Origin: an uncultured Christensenellaceae bacterium
GTDB lineage: Bacteria > Bacillota > Clostridia > Christensenellales > Borkfalkiaceae
Assembly (NCBI GenBank): GCA_910588685.1
Contig: CAJUPX010000009.1
Coordinates: forward strand, 10,938 to 74,937
Length of the DNA stretch: 64,000 nucleotides
Direction of reading: 5' to 3'
The position numbers and the translations under genes are program-made. The notes under the pieces are model-generated. The model was given only the letters and a program-made list of their open reading frames with translations, was not told the DNA's origin and made no database searches. Shown here one piece after another: positions 53,817-61,406 of the stretch; within the stretch, counting starts at the first letter, position 1; every line of letters starts with the position of its first letter.

Positions 53817-54995
53817 GTGTATATCGCACTTTACGACGAAAACAAAACGCATATTACAAACGTTGACAACGCGACGTACGATTTAACGACCCGCGTTTAC
53901 GACAACGACTCGTTTACCGCCGAGGGCGTTTGCGACGTCGATATAAACGACGCAAAAATCGCCGTACTATGCGACGACGCGGGCAATTACGAGTACGCGT
54001 GTTTTGCGGACGAAATAAAACCCGAATACAACAAACGGAACGTCAAGGGTTTGGATTTCAAAACGCTATGGGATACCGAAATTTTACTCGATTATACGCC
54101 CGACGGCAGTTTTGACGGGCGGTTGTCGAAAATCTTTGACAAGGTGGCGGCGTTGGTATTTGATCGCACGGACGCGGCAATCCGTAAAATCCCCGTCGAA
54201 GTGATTATCCCGACCGATAACACGGACACGACCGAAACGTACGGCAGTTATGCGGGAACGTATCAAACCGTCAATGCGTACAAATTTTTGAAATGCTACC
54301 TCAAATATTACGAGTACAACATATCGACGCGGTACGACGTGGCGGCGGGTAAAATCGTTTTTGCGTTCGTCAAGTGCAACGACGCCGTGGCAATCAATTT
54401 AAGCGACTTTATACACGAGTTGACCACAACTTCGACGACGACAAATAAAGCGGTTGCAACTATCAAATACAACGTCGAAACGCCCGAAACGGACGCGGAC
54501 GGAAATATCATTTACACCGACACGCAAAAGACGGACGACGACGGAAACCCCGTTTACAACGACGACGGATCGCCCGCGTACATACCAAAATACAAGCCTC
54601 GTCCGCCCACCCTTGCAACCGTCTATTATTACCGCGACAAAGATAATAATATCGTGCAGTCGGACGCGGCGGGCAATATCGCGGGGCGATTGTATCCCGT
54701 AAAGGCAAAAATATTCGAGTCGGAGTATTTAGCCGACGCGCAATTTTCCGCCGTAAACGAACTCGCAAACGCTCGATACGTTGACAATATTATCATTGAC
54801 AACAATATCACGATTGACCCGCTCGATTTCGCGGCGTACCGCCTTTATACGAAAGTCGCCCTCTATTACGACGGCAAGTTATATAAGACGTTACCCATTA
54901 GCGAAAAAATAACAACGCTCGATCGCGGCGGCAAAAATACAAAAATAAAACTCGGTTTCAAGAAAATTCTTTTGACCGAAATAATCAAGGGTTAG
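53817..54995 (+). CDS. Tail tip / baseplate protein (Gp37-like)
   Basis: 392 residues, GTG start with AAGGAGGCGGCGGGC upstream. MYIALYDENKTHITNVDNATYDLTTRVYDNDSF and later EYNISTRYDVAAGKIVFAFVK match siphovirus ReqiPepy6 Gp37-like proteins. An insertion around residues 225-265 is rich in Asp/Gly/Pro and low in complexity. Role: hub protein holding the receptor-binding fibres. No peptidase domain is visible. Confidence 0.75.
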   Translation: MYIALYDENKTHITNVDNATYDLTTRVYDNDSFTAEGVCDVDINDAKIAVLCDDAGNYEYACFADEIKPEYNKRNVKGLDFKTLWDTEILLDYTPDGSFDGRLSKIFDKVAALVFDRTDAAIRKIPVEVIIPTDNTDTTETYGSYAGTYQTVNAYKFLKCYLKYYEYNISTRYDVAAGKIVFAFVKCNDAVAINLSDFIHELTTTSTTTNKAVATIKYNVETPETDADGNIIYTDTQKTDDDGNPVYNDDGSPAYIPKYKPRPPTLATVYYYRDKDNNIVQSDAAGNIAGRLYPVKAKIFESEYLADAQFSAVNELANARYVDNIIIDNNITIDPLDFAAYRLYTKVALYYDGKLYKTLPISEKITTLDRGGKNTKIKLGFKKILLTEIIKG

Positions 54996-55005
54996 GAGGC
55001 AATTT

Positions 55006-56103
55006 ATGATAAAACCCGTAACGTTTCAAGGGCAATTCAATTTCAACGCGAATTTATACGCATTAGAAATAAAATCGCGTTTTATCGACCAAAACAACGC
55101 GCACGGTTATTATACGGGTTACGGCGACGAACTCGCCGCAACAATCGTCGGTGGCAACAAAATTCAAATCGGCACGGGTGCGTTTGTGGTATGCGGGCGC
55201 ATGTCGGAGGTTACGGCGGCGGAAATCGTACAACCGCAAATATTCGACGGTTTCAAAGGTTACGTCCTTGCCCGTATTGAAACTTTCCACCCCGCCGACG
55301 AGGGCAACACGACAATTATTGCAAAGGTACAAACGTCGTGGGAGGCGTTAAACCGCGAACTCGAACAAAACGACGTTTACGCGTCCACCGCCGACAATGT
55401 CAACACGGCGTACGAACTCCCGATTTATTCGTTTGAAATAAACGGTACGCAAATTACAAACCTCGTCAAACTTATAAAACCCGTATGTGATTACGCGACG
55501 ATTAAAACGATCGTCGATAACGCCCTCGCGACGGCACAATCGGCGGTATCCACCGCAAACGGCGCGGTATCCACCGCAAACGCGGCAAATGCGAAATCCG
55601 ACAACGCCGTATCGACGGCGAACACCGCAAACGGAAAATCGGACGCGGCGGTCGCAACGGCAAATCAAGCCGCAACGGACGCGGCGGAGGCTCTTTCCAC
55701 CGCAAACGGATTAAACGCGCAAATCGTATCCGCAAATCAAACGGCGGCGGGTGCAGTATCAACGGCGAACACGGCAAAAGCGGCGGCGGATAAAGCAACC
55801 GCGGACGTTGCCGACCTCGCCGAACAAATCGCCGAGGGGCAAGGTACGTCCGTTACGTTGAACGGCGTACCGCAAGCAACTTTCCCCGCCGACGATTTAA
55901 TGCACGACGGCGACAAGGCGGCGGACGCCGACCATGCGGACGTTGCCGACACCGCGGACGAGGCGGATACGGCGCAAATGACGACGTATGCTTTTATGTC
56001 GCAAGAGGCGGAAAAAGCCGTCGGATATACCCGCGGCGGCGAAATAGACAAAACTTTCAAAAAAATATTTGCGGAATTATCCGCACTCAAAGGAGGCAAT
56101 TAA
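55006..56103 (+). CDS. Tail fibre / baseplate adaptor with coiled-coil shaft
   Basis: 365 residues. Residues 1-165 are a beta-structured attachment domain (KPVTFQGQFNFNANLYALEI, the usual start of such fibres). Residues 165-280 are a low-complexity trimeric coiled coil built from repeated VSTANxAxxxSDxA units. A short head with GGEIDKTFKKIFAELSAL ends it. The next gene starts right after it and encodes the variable tip, so this protein probably carries or adjoins that receptor-binding protein. Confidence 0.8.
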   Translation: MIKPVTFQGQFNFNANLYALEIKSRFIDQNNAHGYYTGYGDELAATIVGGNKIQIGTGAFVVCGRMSEVTAAEIVQPQIFDGFKGYVLARIETFHPADEGNTTIIAKVQTSWEALNRELEQNDVYASTADNVNTAYELPIYSFEINGTQITNLVKLIKPVCDYATIKTIVDNALATAQSAVSTANGAVSTANAANAKSDNAVSTANTANGKSDAAVATANQAATDAAEALSTANGLNAQIVSANQTAAGAVSTANTAKAAADKATADVADLAEQIAEGQGTSVTLNGVPQATFPADDLMHDGDKAADADHADVADTADEADTAQMTTYAFMSQEAEKAVGYTRGGEIDKTFKKIFAELSALKGGN

Positions 56104-56104
56104 A

Positions 56105-57160
56105 ATGTTGCAATTTGAAAAAGCGAAAATTTACGGCGTCGATAAAGTCGGATCGTCCTCCCCCTCCGCCCTCGTTCGGACGGACGCGGCGGTCGGGTTA
56201 AATGTAACGGTCGGCGCAAGTGAAATCACGAGCGATTTTGACCGTTGTTATCCGTGGTCGGATATGCAAGAGGTAACGGACGAACACGGCAACGTGTTTA
56301 TTAAAATTCCGAAGTTTTACGCGAAGATCACGAAGAACACGGACGGCACTTTCAAACACCAAATTTCGGGCGTTCGGTACGAGGGTTTTTCGACGTTGTT
56401 TATCGACGGCGCGGGCAACGAAATTGATTATATCCTCGTGGGTAAATATGAAGGTAGCGGCACGGCGTCGCGCATTTACTCGAAATCGGGCGCAACCGTA
56501 CTCGTCAATATAACGCTCGGAAATTTCCGTACGGGTTGCAAGGCGAACGGCGCGGGGTATCAACAGTACGATTTTTTGATCGACTTGATTATCAAAGAAT
56601 TGTGGCTCATTGAAATGAAAACGACGGACTCGCAATCCGTCATGAAAGGATTTACCGCGTCGAGCAATTCGGCGGCAATCACAACGGGGCATACCGACAC
56701 CGTGAAAACCCCGTCGGGATCGGAGGTCAGCAATACCGACGGTCAACATGCTTGTAAATATCGTGGTATCGAGAATTTGTGGGGCAACGTGTATAAATGG
56801 TGCGACGGAATATCGTTTTCGTCCGAAAAGGTTTACGTTTGTTACGACCCGACACAATACGCGGACGGTAAAACAACGTCGCCGTACGTTTATCAAGGAA
56901 ACCGCACAACGTCGAGCGGAAATATAACCAAAATCGAGCCTCTCGGTCGCCACCCGCTTATACAGTACGCAACCGCGGGGAGCGGCTACACGTTTACGAC
57001 GTACTATTGCGACCCCTCGTATTCGGGGGGATCGGCTTTGTACGTCGGCGGGTTTTGGATCAGCGGCGCGAGCGCGGGTTTGTGGTCTTGGGGCGGGGAC
57101 TATTCGCCGTCGAACGCGTTCCCGCTCCTCGGCGGTCGTCTTTGTTACAAACCTCTTTGA
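56105..57160 (+). CDS. DGR variable protein, C-type-lectin fold receptor-binding tip
   Basis: 351 residues from the ATG at 56105 (AAAGGAGGCAATTAAA before it). An earlier in-frame start would overlap the fibre gene. The C-terminal 200 residues have the FGE/C-type-lectin layout: GIENLWGNVYKWCDG, DPSYSGGSALYVGG, and a closing GGRLCYKPL. Residues 311-346 are the variable region. Of 14 codons that contain A in the template, 13 encode a different residue here (Asn to Tyr, Phe, Ile, Ser, Gly, Asp, Leu). It is expected at the tail tip and to bind the host surface; mutagenic retrohoming would vary its binding site. Confidence 0.93.
   Translation: MLQFEKAKIYGVDKVGSSSPSALVRTDAAVGLNVTVGASEITSDFDRCYPWSDMQEVTDEHGNVFIKIPKFYAKITKNTDGTFKHQISGVRYEGFSTLFIDGAGNEIDYILVGKYEGSGTASRIYSKSGATVLVNITLGNFRTGCKANGAGYQQYDFLIDLIIKELWLIEMKTTDSQSVMKGFTASSNSAAITTGHTDTVKTPSGSEVSNTDGQHACKYRGIENLWGNVYKWCDGISFSSEKVYVCYDPTQYADGKTTSPYVYQGNRTTSSGNITKIEPLGRHPLIQYATAGSGYTFTTYYCDPSYSGGSALYVGGFWISGASAGLWSWGGDYSPSNAFPLLGGRLCYKPL
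57034..57142 (+). repeat. DGR variable repeat (VR)
   Basis: 109 bp aligned without gaps to the template at 57260-57368 (offset 226). There are 18 mismatches, every one at a template A. The 3' end CTCGGCGGTCGT is identical in both and is the likely initiation-of-mutagenic-homing (IMH) core. Beyond it the copies differ at non-A bases, as expected for IMH versus IMH*. Confidence 0.95.
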
Positions 57161-57165
57161 GGGGG

Positions 57166-57194
57166 TTTACGGGGGAAACTTCCCCCGTTATAAT
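57166..57194 (+). promoter_or_regulatory. DGR hairpin and candidate TR/RT promoter
   Basis: ACGGGGGA-AACT-TCCCCCGT forms an 8-bp GC-rich hairpin at 57169-57188, 26 bp past the VR. Stem-loops placed like this help target recognition in known DGRs. The same bases lie between TTTACG (57166-57171) and TATAAT (57189-57194) with 17-bp spacing, so the hairpin fills the spacer of a possible promoter for the template RNA and RT. The promoter is less certain than the hairpin. Confidence 0.6.
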
Positions 57195-57259
57195 GCGCGC
57201 ATAGCGTAACGAGCAAAATTTAATAATCAATCGAGGGGTATGCAATCCGAAACGGTCGA

Positions 57260-57368
57260 GGCTTTGAACGTCGGCGGGAATTGGAACAACGACGCGAACG
57301 CGGGTTTGTGGAATTGGAACGGGAACAATTCGCCGTCGAACGCGAACCCGAACCTCGGCGGTCGTATT
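57260..57368 (+). repeat. DGR template repeat (TR)
   Basis: Non-mutated template, 26 adenines in 109 bp, mostly as AAC/AAT codons in the register of the variable gene, which maximises amino-acid change. It lies between the variable gene and the reverse transcriptase. An open frame through it (57240-57449) is a by-product of the VR register and I do not call it a gene. The 57369-57506 linker shows possible long-range pairing (AAAGAGT / ACTCTTT) but no accessory gene. Confidence 0.95.
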
Positions 57369-57506
57369 GGTTGCATGGTAAGTCTTTTAAGGGATTGCAT
57401 ATCGCCGCGACCACTCGGTCAAAAATTGCCGATAAAGAGTGCGGTTTAGTAGGGCGCAAGCATTGAAACACCGTAAGGCGCAACAAAGACTCTTTGAAAG
57501 GAAACA

Positions 57507-58553
57507 ATGAAACGTATCGGATATTTATACGAAAAAATTATTTCGATTGATAATTTAATTTTGGCGGTACACAACGCGACGAAAAACAAGAAACACCGCC
57601 GCGGGATCGTCAAAGACGCCCACGACAACCCCGAAGAATACGCGCGCCGTGTACAACGGATACTCGAACGTGGGATCACGTTTTCCCCGCCCCGCATGAA
57701 AACGCGACGGGAGCATAACAAGATACGCAATATCAAAGTACCTCGATTTTTCCCCGATCAAATCGTGCATTGGGCGTTAATGCAAGTCATAAACCCGATA
57801 ATCAATCGCGGCATGTATCAGTATTGTTGCGGGTCGGTCGAGGGTCGAGGCACAAAGGCGGCGCGGAAAGCGATTGACAAATTTATCAAAAACGATCCGC
57901 GTATCAAGTACGTTTACAAAGCGGATATACACCATTTTTTCGAGTCGGTCGATATTGAGTTATTAAAACAAAAATTCCGTCGCGTCATAAAGGACGCAAA
58001 GGTTTTGAAACTCATTGACGATATACTCGATAACGGCGGGTCGGGATTGCCGATCGGATATTATACGTCGCAAGGTTTTTCAAATTTTTACTTGCAAACG
58101 TTCGACCACACCGTCAAAGAAAAATTACATATCAAACATTATGTGCGGTACGCGGACGATATAGTTTTCCTCGACCGCAACAAAAGAAAATTGCACAAAG
58201 CGCACGTCGCCCTCGGAAACGTGTTGCGCCGCGGGAAATTGCGGATAAAAGACGATTGGCAAATATGGCGGTACGGATCGCGCCCGATTGATTTTGTCGG
58301 GTATCGGTTTTATAAAGGGTTTACCCTCCTCCGCAAACATATTTTTTACAGTTTGACCCGCGCCGTTCGGAAGATACAACGTTTCGGATTGCGTTTGCGT
58401 CAATGCTTGCGGTTTATATCCTATATCGCCCGCGCAAAAGTTATCAATTTTAAGAAATATTATATCGAGCGCATAAAACCGATCGTATCGAAAGGACGCG
58501 CGCAAAAAATCGTATCACTACACGCCCGCACGATTGCCGCCGCGGTGTGTTGA
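57507..58553 (+). CDS. DGR reverse transcriptase
   Basis: 348 residues. RT motifs in order: KADIHHFFESVD (catalytic Asp140), LPIGYYTSQG (residues 181-190, the [ILV]GxxxSQ version typical of DGR enzymes instead of QGxxxSP), RYADDIVF (Asp217, Asp218), and IDFVGYRF. It copies TR RNA, misincorporating at adenines, and the cDNA replaces the VR. There is no maturase, endonuclease or integrase extension, which separates it from group II intron RTs. AAGGAAAC precedes the ATG. No Avd-type accessory gene is found beside it. Confidence 0.95.
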   Translation: MKRIGYLYEKIISIDNLILAVHNATKNKKHRRGIVKDAHDNPEEYARRVQRILERGITFSPPRMKTRREHNKIRNIKVPRFFPDQIVHWALMQVINPIINRGMYQYCCGSVEGRGTKAARKAIDKFIKNDPRIKYVYKADIHHFFESVDIELLKQKFRRVIKDAKVLKLIDDILDNGGSGLPIGYYTSQGFSNFYLQTFDHTVKEKLHIKHYVRYADDIVFLDRNKRKLHKAHVALGNVLRRGKLRIKDDWQIWRYGSRPIDFVGYRFYKGFTLLRKHIFYSLTRAVRKIQRFGLRLRQCLRFISYIARAKVINFKKYYIERIKPIVSKGRAQKIVSLHARTIAAAVC

Positions 58554-58580
58554 TAAAAAAATATTCGGAGGTAAAATTCT

Positions 58581-58805
58581 ATGGCAAACAAAAAAAAGGT
58601 TTTCAGCAAAGCGGAGTGGTTAAAATCCGCAAACGCCGACCTCGCCGCGGGCGTGTTGACGGAACGCGAAATCGCCGACGCATGCGCGATTTGGGTTGAC
58701 GCCCTCGACGGCAAGACGGCGGACGAAATCGCCGCGGGCGGCGGCATGACGCTCCGCGACGATTGGTTTATCGAAGTCGGCGACGACGGAGGAGGCGACG
58801 CATGA
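58581..58805 (+). CDS. Small phage protein after the RT
   Basis: 74 residues, acidic, helical: KVFSKAEWLKSANADLAAGV and DACAIWVDALDGKTADEIAA. Not recognised. Too short and too acidic for an Avd accessory protein, which is about 115-130 residues and basic. Overlaps the next gene by four bases. Confidence 0.6.
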   Translation: MANKKKVFSKAEWLKSANADLAAGVLTEREIADACAIWVDALDGKTADEIAAGGGMTLRDDWFIEVGDDGGGDA

Positions 58806-59113
58806 CAAGTGTTGAAATTATCGCCCTCGTGATTAGCATTATCGGCGCGGTATCGGCGATATGTGCGATCGTTGCGTTTTTTATCAATCGCGGCAAGGAT
58901 AAATACGAACGCGGCGACGCCGACGGCAGTATGCGCGGCGATATAAAGTACATGCGAAACAGCGTTGACGATATGCGGCTCGACGTTAAAGAGGTTGCCC
59001 GCAAGCAAGACGCCCTCGGCGAACGTTTAATCCGCGTCGAGGAAAGCACGAAATCGGCGCACAAACGAATTGACACACTCGAAAAGGAAATACACCGAAC
59101 GGAGGACAATTAA
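58802..59113 (+). CDS. Membrane-anchored coiled-coil protein of the lysis module
   Basis: 103 residues from the ATG at 58802. One N-terminal membrane helix (IIALVISIIGAVSAICAIVAFF) is followed by a long charged coiled coil (DDMRLDVKEVARKQDALGERLIRVEES) ending HKRIDTLEKEI. Proteins of this form (hemolysin XhlA-like, but with the anchor at the N-terminus) accompany phage holins. Confidence 0.6.
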   Translation: MTSVEIIALVISIIGAVSAICAIVAFFINRGKDKYERGDADGSMRGDIKYMRNSVDDMRLDVKEVARKQDALGERLIRVEESTKSAHKRIDTLEKEIHRTEDN

Positions 59114-59116
59114 AAC

Positions 59117-59572
59117 ATGGAAACATTACTCGAATTTTTCAAAAATTACGGCTTGCCGATAACGATAATCGCCGTTGTTGGGATCGTGGTACTCGGCATA
59201 TTAAAGTATTGCAATCTATTTAAGAAAATCGCCGAAAATAAACGGCATTACATATATTTTGCAATATCGGTCGGGTTGTCGGTGCTTGCGACGATAATTT
59301 ATTTACTTATCGTCAAACAGTTTACGGCGGGTTACGTCGTGGCGATCGCGCTTGCGATATACGCGTTAAATCAAACATTTTATAACATTTTCAAAATAAC
59401 GCCGATCAATGAACTTGCGCGAAAATTACTCGACTTTATCGTTTCGCTTTTTAAGCGCAAAAACGGCGTCGAAACGCCCGCAACCGCCGCGCCCGACAAA
59501 CAACCCGACGACGGTACGGAAACCGCCCACACCGCGGAAACGCCGCCCGATACGGACGCGGAAAACAAATAA
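59117..59572 (+). CDS. Holin-like membrane protein
   Basis: 151 residues with three hydrophobic helices (LPITIIAVVGIVVLGIL, YIYFAISVGLSVLATIIYLLIV, YVVAIALAIYALNQTFY) and a hydrophilic C-tail rich in Asp/Pro/Thr. Size, topology and location after the tail genes suggest a holin. No endolysin is found next to it or elsewhere in the element. Confidence 0.6.
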   Translation: METLLEFFKNYGLPITIIAVVGIVVLGILKYCNLFKKIAENKRHYIYFAISVGLSVLATIIYLLIVKQFTAGYVVAIALAIYALNQTFYNIFKITPINELARKLLDFIVSLFKRKNGVETPATAAPDKQPDDGTETAHTAETPPDTDAENK

Positions 59573-59584
59573 TTTAATAACACG

Positions 59585-59613
59585 AAAACGCCCCGCGATT
59601 TGCGAGGCGTTTT
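59585..59613 (+). terminator. Terminator of the late operon
   Basis: AAAACGCC / GGCGTTTT stem with an inner CGC/GCG, then TTTATTTG. It lies between the holin-like gene and the convergent HIRAN gene, so it can stop both. Confidence 0.8.
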
Positions 59614-59629
59614 ATTTGTACATGCGCTT

Positions 59630-60340
59630 TTATTCGGCGGTTGACTCCCCCGTTATTTCGATATTGCAACCGAAATTTTGACCGTCGCCCCCGCCCGTTA
59701 TGTCGGCGATTATACCGTCAAGGACGAAACCCTCGTCAAATGCGGTCAACAATTCCCATGCGAGATCGGAATTGATACGCCCGACGCGGGCGCGCGTCCG
59801 ACTGTTTATTATGTCGGTGCTTTCGGGATAATCGGCGGTCGGTTTGTGCTTGATTAAAAGCGGATCGCCGACCTTGCTTTTTTGTATGTGCGTTTGGCAG
59901 TCGCCGAACGTAACGCCGACGGCTTTCGTATGGAACGGGAAAACAATATCGCCGCGGATTATACGCGCCGACGGTTGCGCGGGTGCGCCGTCCTCAATCG
60001 CCTTTATTTGCGCCCGCAAATCGGCTTGACGGGCGTTATTCTCGGCGATCGCGTTATTTATCGCCGCGCGCTGTTTGTCGGTTTCCGACGGCGTACGGGC
60101 GGCGGATTTTGCGTCGCGCTCCGCTTTCGTTTCGCGGCGGCGGGCAATTACCGCAAACACCGTAAAGACGACACCGACGGCAAGCAATAACAGCACGACG
60201 ACGGCTTGCCACGCTTGCATATTTTCGCCATTTTCCCCGATTGATCCGCTTATCACACCCGCAAAGATTACGAGCGGCAACCACGCCGCAACCGCGATAA
60301 CGATACGGATTGACCGTTTAAGATTGTAAAACCATTTCAT
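59630..60340 (-). CDS. HIRAN-domain membrane protein
   Basis: 236 residues. Two N-terminal membrane helices (IVIAVAAWLPLVIFAGVISG, AVVVLLLLAVGVVFTVFAVI), a charged coiled coil (RAAINNAIAENNARQADLRA) and a C-terminal HIRAN domain (KAVGVTFGDCQTHIQKSKVGDP through VGRINSDLAWELLTAF). HIRAN domains bind DNA ends or are found in prophage proteins of unclear role. It is carried in the repressor transcript, so it is made during lysogeny; exclusion of other phages is a guess. Confidence 0.75.
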   Translation of the reverse strand: MKWFYNLKRSIRIVIAVAAWLPLVIFAGVISGSIGENGENMQAWQAVVVLLLLAVGVVFTVFAVIARRRETKAERDAKSAARTPSETDKQRAAINNAIAENNARQADLRAQIKAIEDGAPAQPSARIIRGDIVFPFHTKAVGVTFGDCQTHIQKSKVGDPLLIKHKPTADYPESTDIINSRTRARVGRINSDLAWELLTAFDEGFVLDGIIADITGGGDGQNFGCNIEITGESTAE

Positions 60341-60342
60341 GA

Positions 60343-60753
60343 TTAAAAGCCTCCTCCGCTTTTGATTTCTTTTTCGATTTGATACGCAAAATGTAAGACC
60401 TCGGTTTTTTCACGGATACCGAAACCCGAAACCACCTTTAATAATTCGAGATCGAGTGCGGATAAACCGTCGCTCATGTCGCCCGCGATCGCGGTATTAT
60501 GCGAGTTATTGTTTCCGATAATTTGTTGCAAGGGTGCGGCGGGCGCGCCCCGCGGCTCGTTGCCCGTTATAAGATAATCGAGCGACACGCCGAAATATTC
60601 CGCAAGTTTCGGATAATACGACGCCGATATGTCGTGTTTGCCTTTGTACCACTCCGAAACCGTCGTCGCCCGAACGCCCAAAAACCGCGCAATATCACTT
60701 TGACGTTTCTTTTGTTGCTTGGCAAGGTCGATTATTCGCTCCGCAATCGTCAT
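60343..60753 (-). CDS. CI-type prophage repressor
   Basis: 136 residues from the ATG at 60753 (AGGAGGATTTTTTT upstream). HTH_XRE domain in residues 1-65: KRQSDIARFLGVRATTVSEW and KLAEYFGVSLDYLITG. A linker follows (IIGNNNSHNTAIAGD) and a C-terminal helical region with LLKVVSGFGIREKTEVLHFAYQIEKE. No LexA-like peptidase domain, so induction would not be by RecA-stimulated self-cleavage. It leads the two-gene lysogeny operon with the HIRAN gene. Confidence 0.85.
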   Translation of the reverse strand: MTIAERIIDLAKQQKKRQSDIARFLGVRATTVSEWYKGKHDISASYYPKLAEYFGVSLDYLITGNEPRGAPAAPLQQIIGNNNSHNTAIAGDMSDGLSALDLELLKVVSGFGIREKTEVLHFAYQIEKEIKSGGGF

Positions 60754-60804
60754 AATAAAAAAATCCTCCTCGTACGATTTTTTCGGAAACCGCAACAAGA
60801 AAGA

Positions 60805-60833
60805 TTGACATTATCGACGCGTCGGTATATAAT
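60805..60833 (+). promoter_or_regulatory. Rightward switch promoter with operator in spacer
   Basis: TTGACA (60805-60810), 17 bp, TATAAT (60828-60833). The spacer region is a near-perfect 16-bp palindrome, TATCGACG-CGTCGGTA. A related TTATCGACC lies just downstream. The transcript would run only to the terminator at 61009-61038 with no gene, and would be antisense to the repressor leader. Confidence 0.7.
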
Positions 60834-60936
60834 AGACGTAAGGTTATCGACCTATCGAGAAAAACGGGGGTCGGTATCCGTTAGCCGCGTGATATTGGCA
60901 AATTCCTTGCCGTGGTATAGTGATTGTCGCAAATCT

Positions 60937-60965
60937 ATTATACTAAACGATCGGGAAAAAGTCAA
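60937..60965 (-). promoter_or_regulatory. Repressor promoter (leftward)
   Basis: Minus strand TTGACT (60960-60965), 17 bp, TATAAT (60937-60942). It drives the repressor and HIRAN genes with a leader of about 175 nt that crosses the opposing rightward promoter. Confidence 0.75.
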
Positions 60966-61008
60966 CGAGCGCGGCTATAAATTTATGTCGAACTTATCGG
61001 CATGACGA

Positions 61009-61038
61009 AAAACGCCCCCACCACGGGAGCGTTTTTTT
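61009..61038 (+). terminator. Terminator in the switch region
   Basis: AACGC-CCC and GGG-GCGTT pair around ACCAC, then TTTTTTT. It ends the short rightward transcript before the early promoter. Confidence 0.8.
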
Positions 61039-61082
61039 CGCAAAAAAGTTAAAAATTTTTTTGAAAAAATGCGTAAAAAGTG

Positions 61083-61111
61083 TTGACATATCATAGTAAC
61101 TATGATATAAT
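61083..61111 (+). promoter_or_regulatory. Early rightward promoter with palindromic operator
   Basis: TTGACA (61083-61088), 17 bp, TATAAT (61106-61111), both perfect. The spacer is filled by TATCATAG-TAA-CTATGATA (61089-61107), a perfect 8-bp inverted repeat. Repressor bound there would shut off the early genes up to the DDE recombinase. Confidence 0.82.
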
Positions 61112-61169
61112 ATAGATACAAGGTTGAGGAAAACGGAAACCTTGAAAAAAACAAAAGGAGGTGCGCGAT

Positions 61170-61268
61170 ATGGATAACATAACAAAAGCCTTGCAAGACT
61201 TGGCAAACGCGATCGAAAATCAAACAGCCGTCCAAAGCGTAAAGATTACGATAACGTTAAAAGCATAA
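61170..61268 (+). CDS. 32-residue peptide, first early gene
   Basis: ATG at 61170 after AAGGAGGTGCGCG, directly behind the early promoter. The 32 residues (NITKALQDLANAIENQ, then VKITITLKA) form an amphipathic helix plus a strand. Good ribosome site and position argue for translation; no function is recognised. A leftward promoter at 61347-61376 would make RNA antisense to it. Confidence 0.5.
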   Translation: MDNITKALQDLANAIENQTAVQSVKITITLKA

Positions 61269-61346
61269 GCAAGCAAGGCAACCAAACCCGACGATAAATA
61301 ATCGTCGATAGGCAGAGCGGGCGGGAAACCGCCCCTCGTAAGTCCT

Positions 61347-61376
61347 ATTATAGCACAATGCGGCAAGGGTTGTCAA
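61347..61376 (-). promoter_or_regulatory. Leftward promoter for a possible antisense RNA
   Basis: Minus strand TTGACA (61371-61376), 18 bp, TATAAT (61347-61352) with an extended TGC. The transcript would hold two hairpins (GGGCGG/CCGCCC and CGACGAT/ATCGTCG, 61288-61336 region) and then run antisense to the 32-residue gene. No gene or clear terminator lies on this strand. Confidence 0.5.
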
Positions 61377-61406
61377 CCCACACAAAACGAAAATAGGAGG
61401 TAAAAA

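Larger units (their letters stand above)
60754..61169. other. Lysogeny control region
   Basis: 416 bases without a convincing gene. It holds two face-to-face promoters (60805-60833 rightward, 60937-60965 leftward), a terminator (61009-61038) and a third, rightward promoter with a perfect operator palindrome (61083-61111). This compact layout is the genetic switch of the prophage. Confidence 0.7.

Noticed and set aside
57240..57449. 69-codon open frame across the template repeat
   Set aside because: It is open only because the template keeps the codon register of the variable gene. It starts just upstream with no ribosome site and is expected to work as RNA, not protein.
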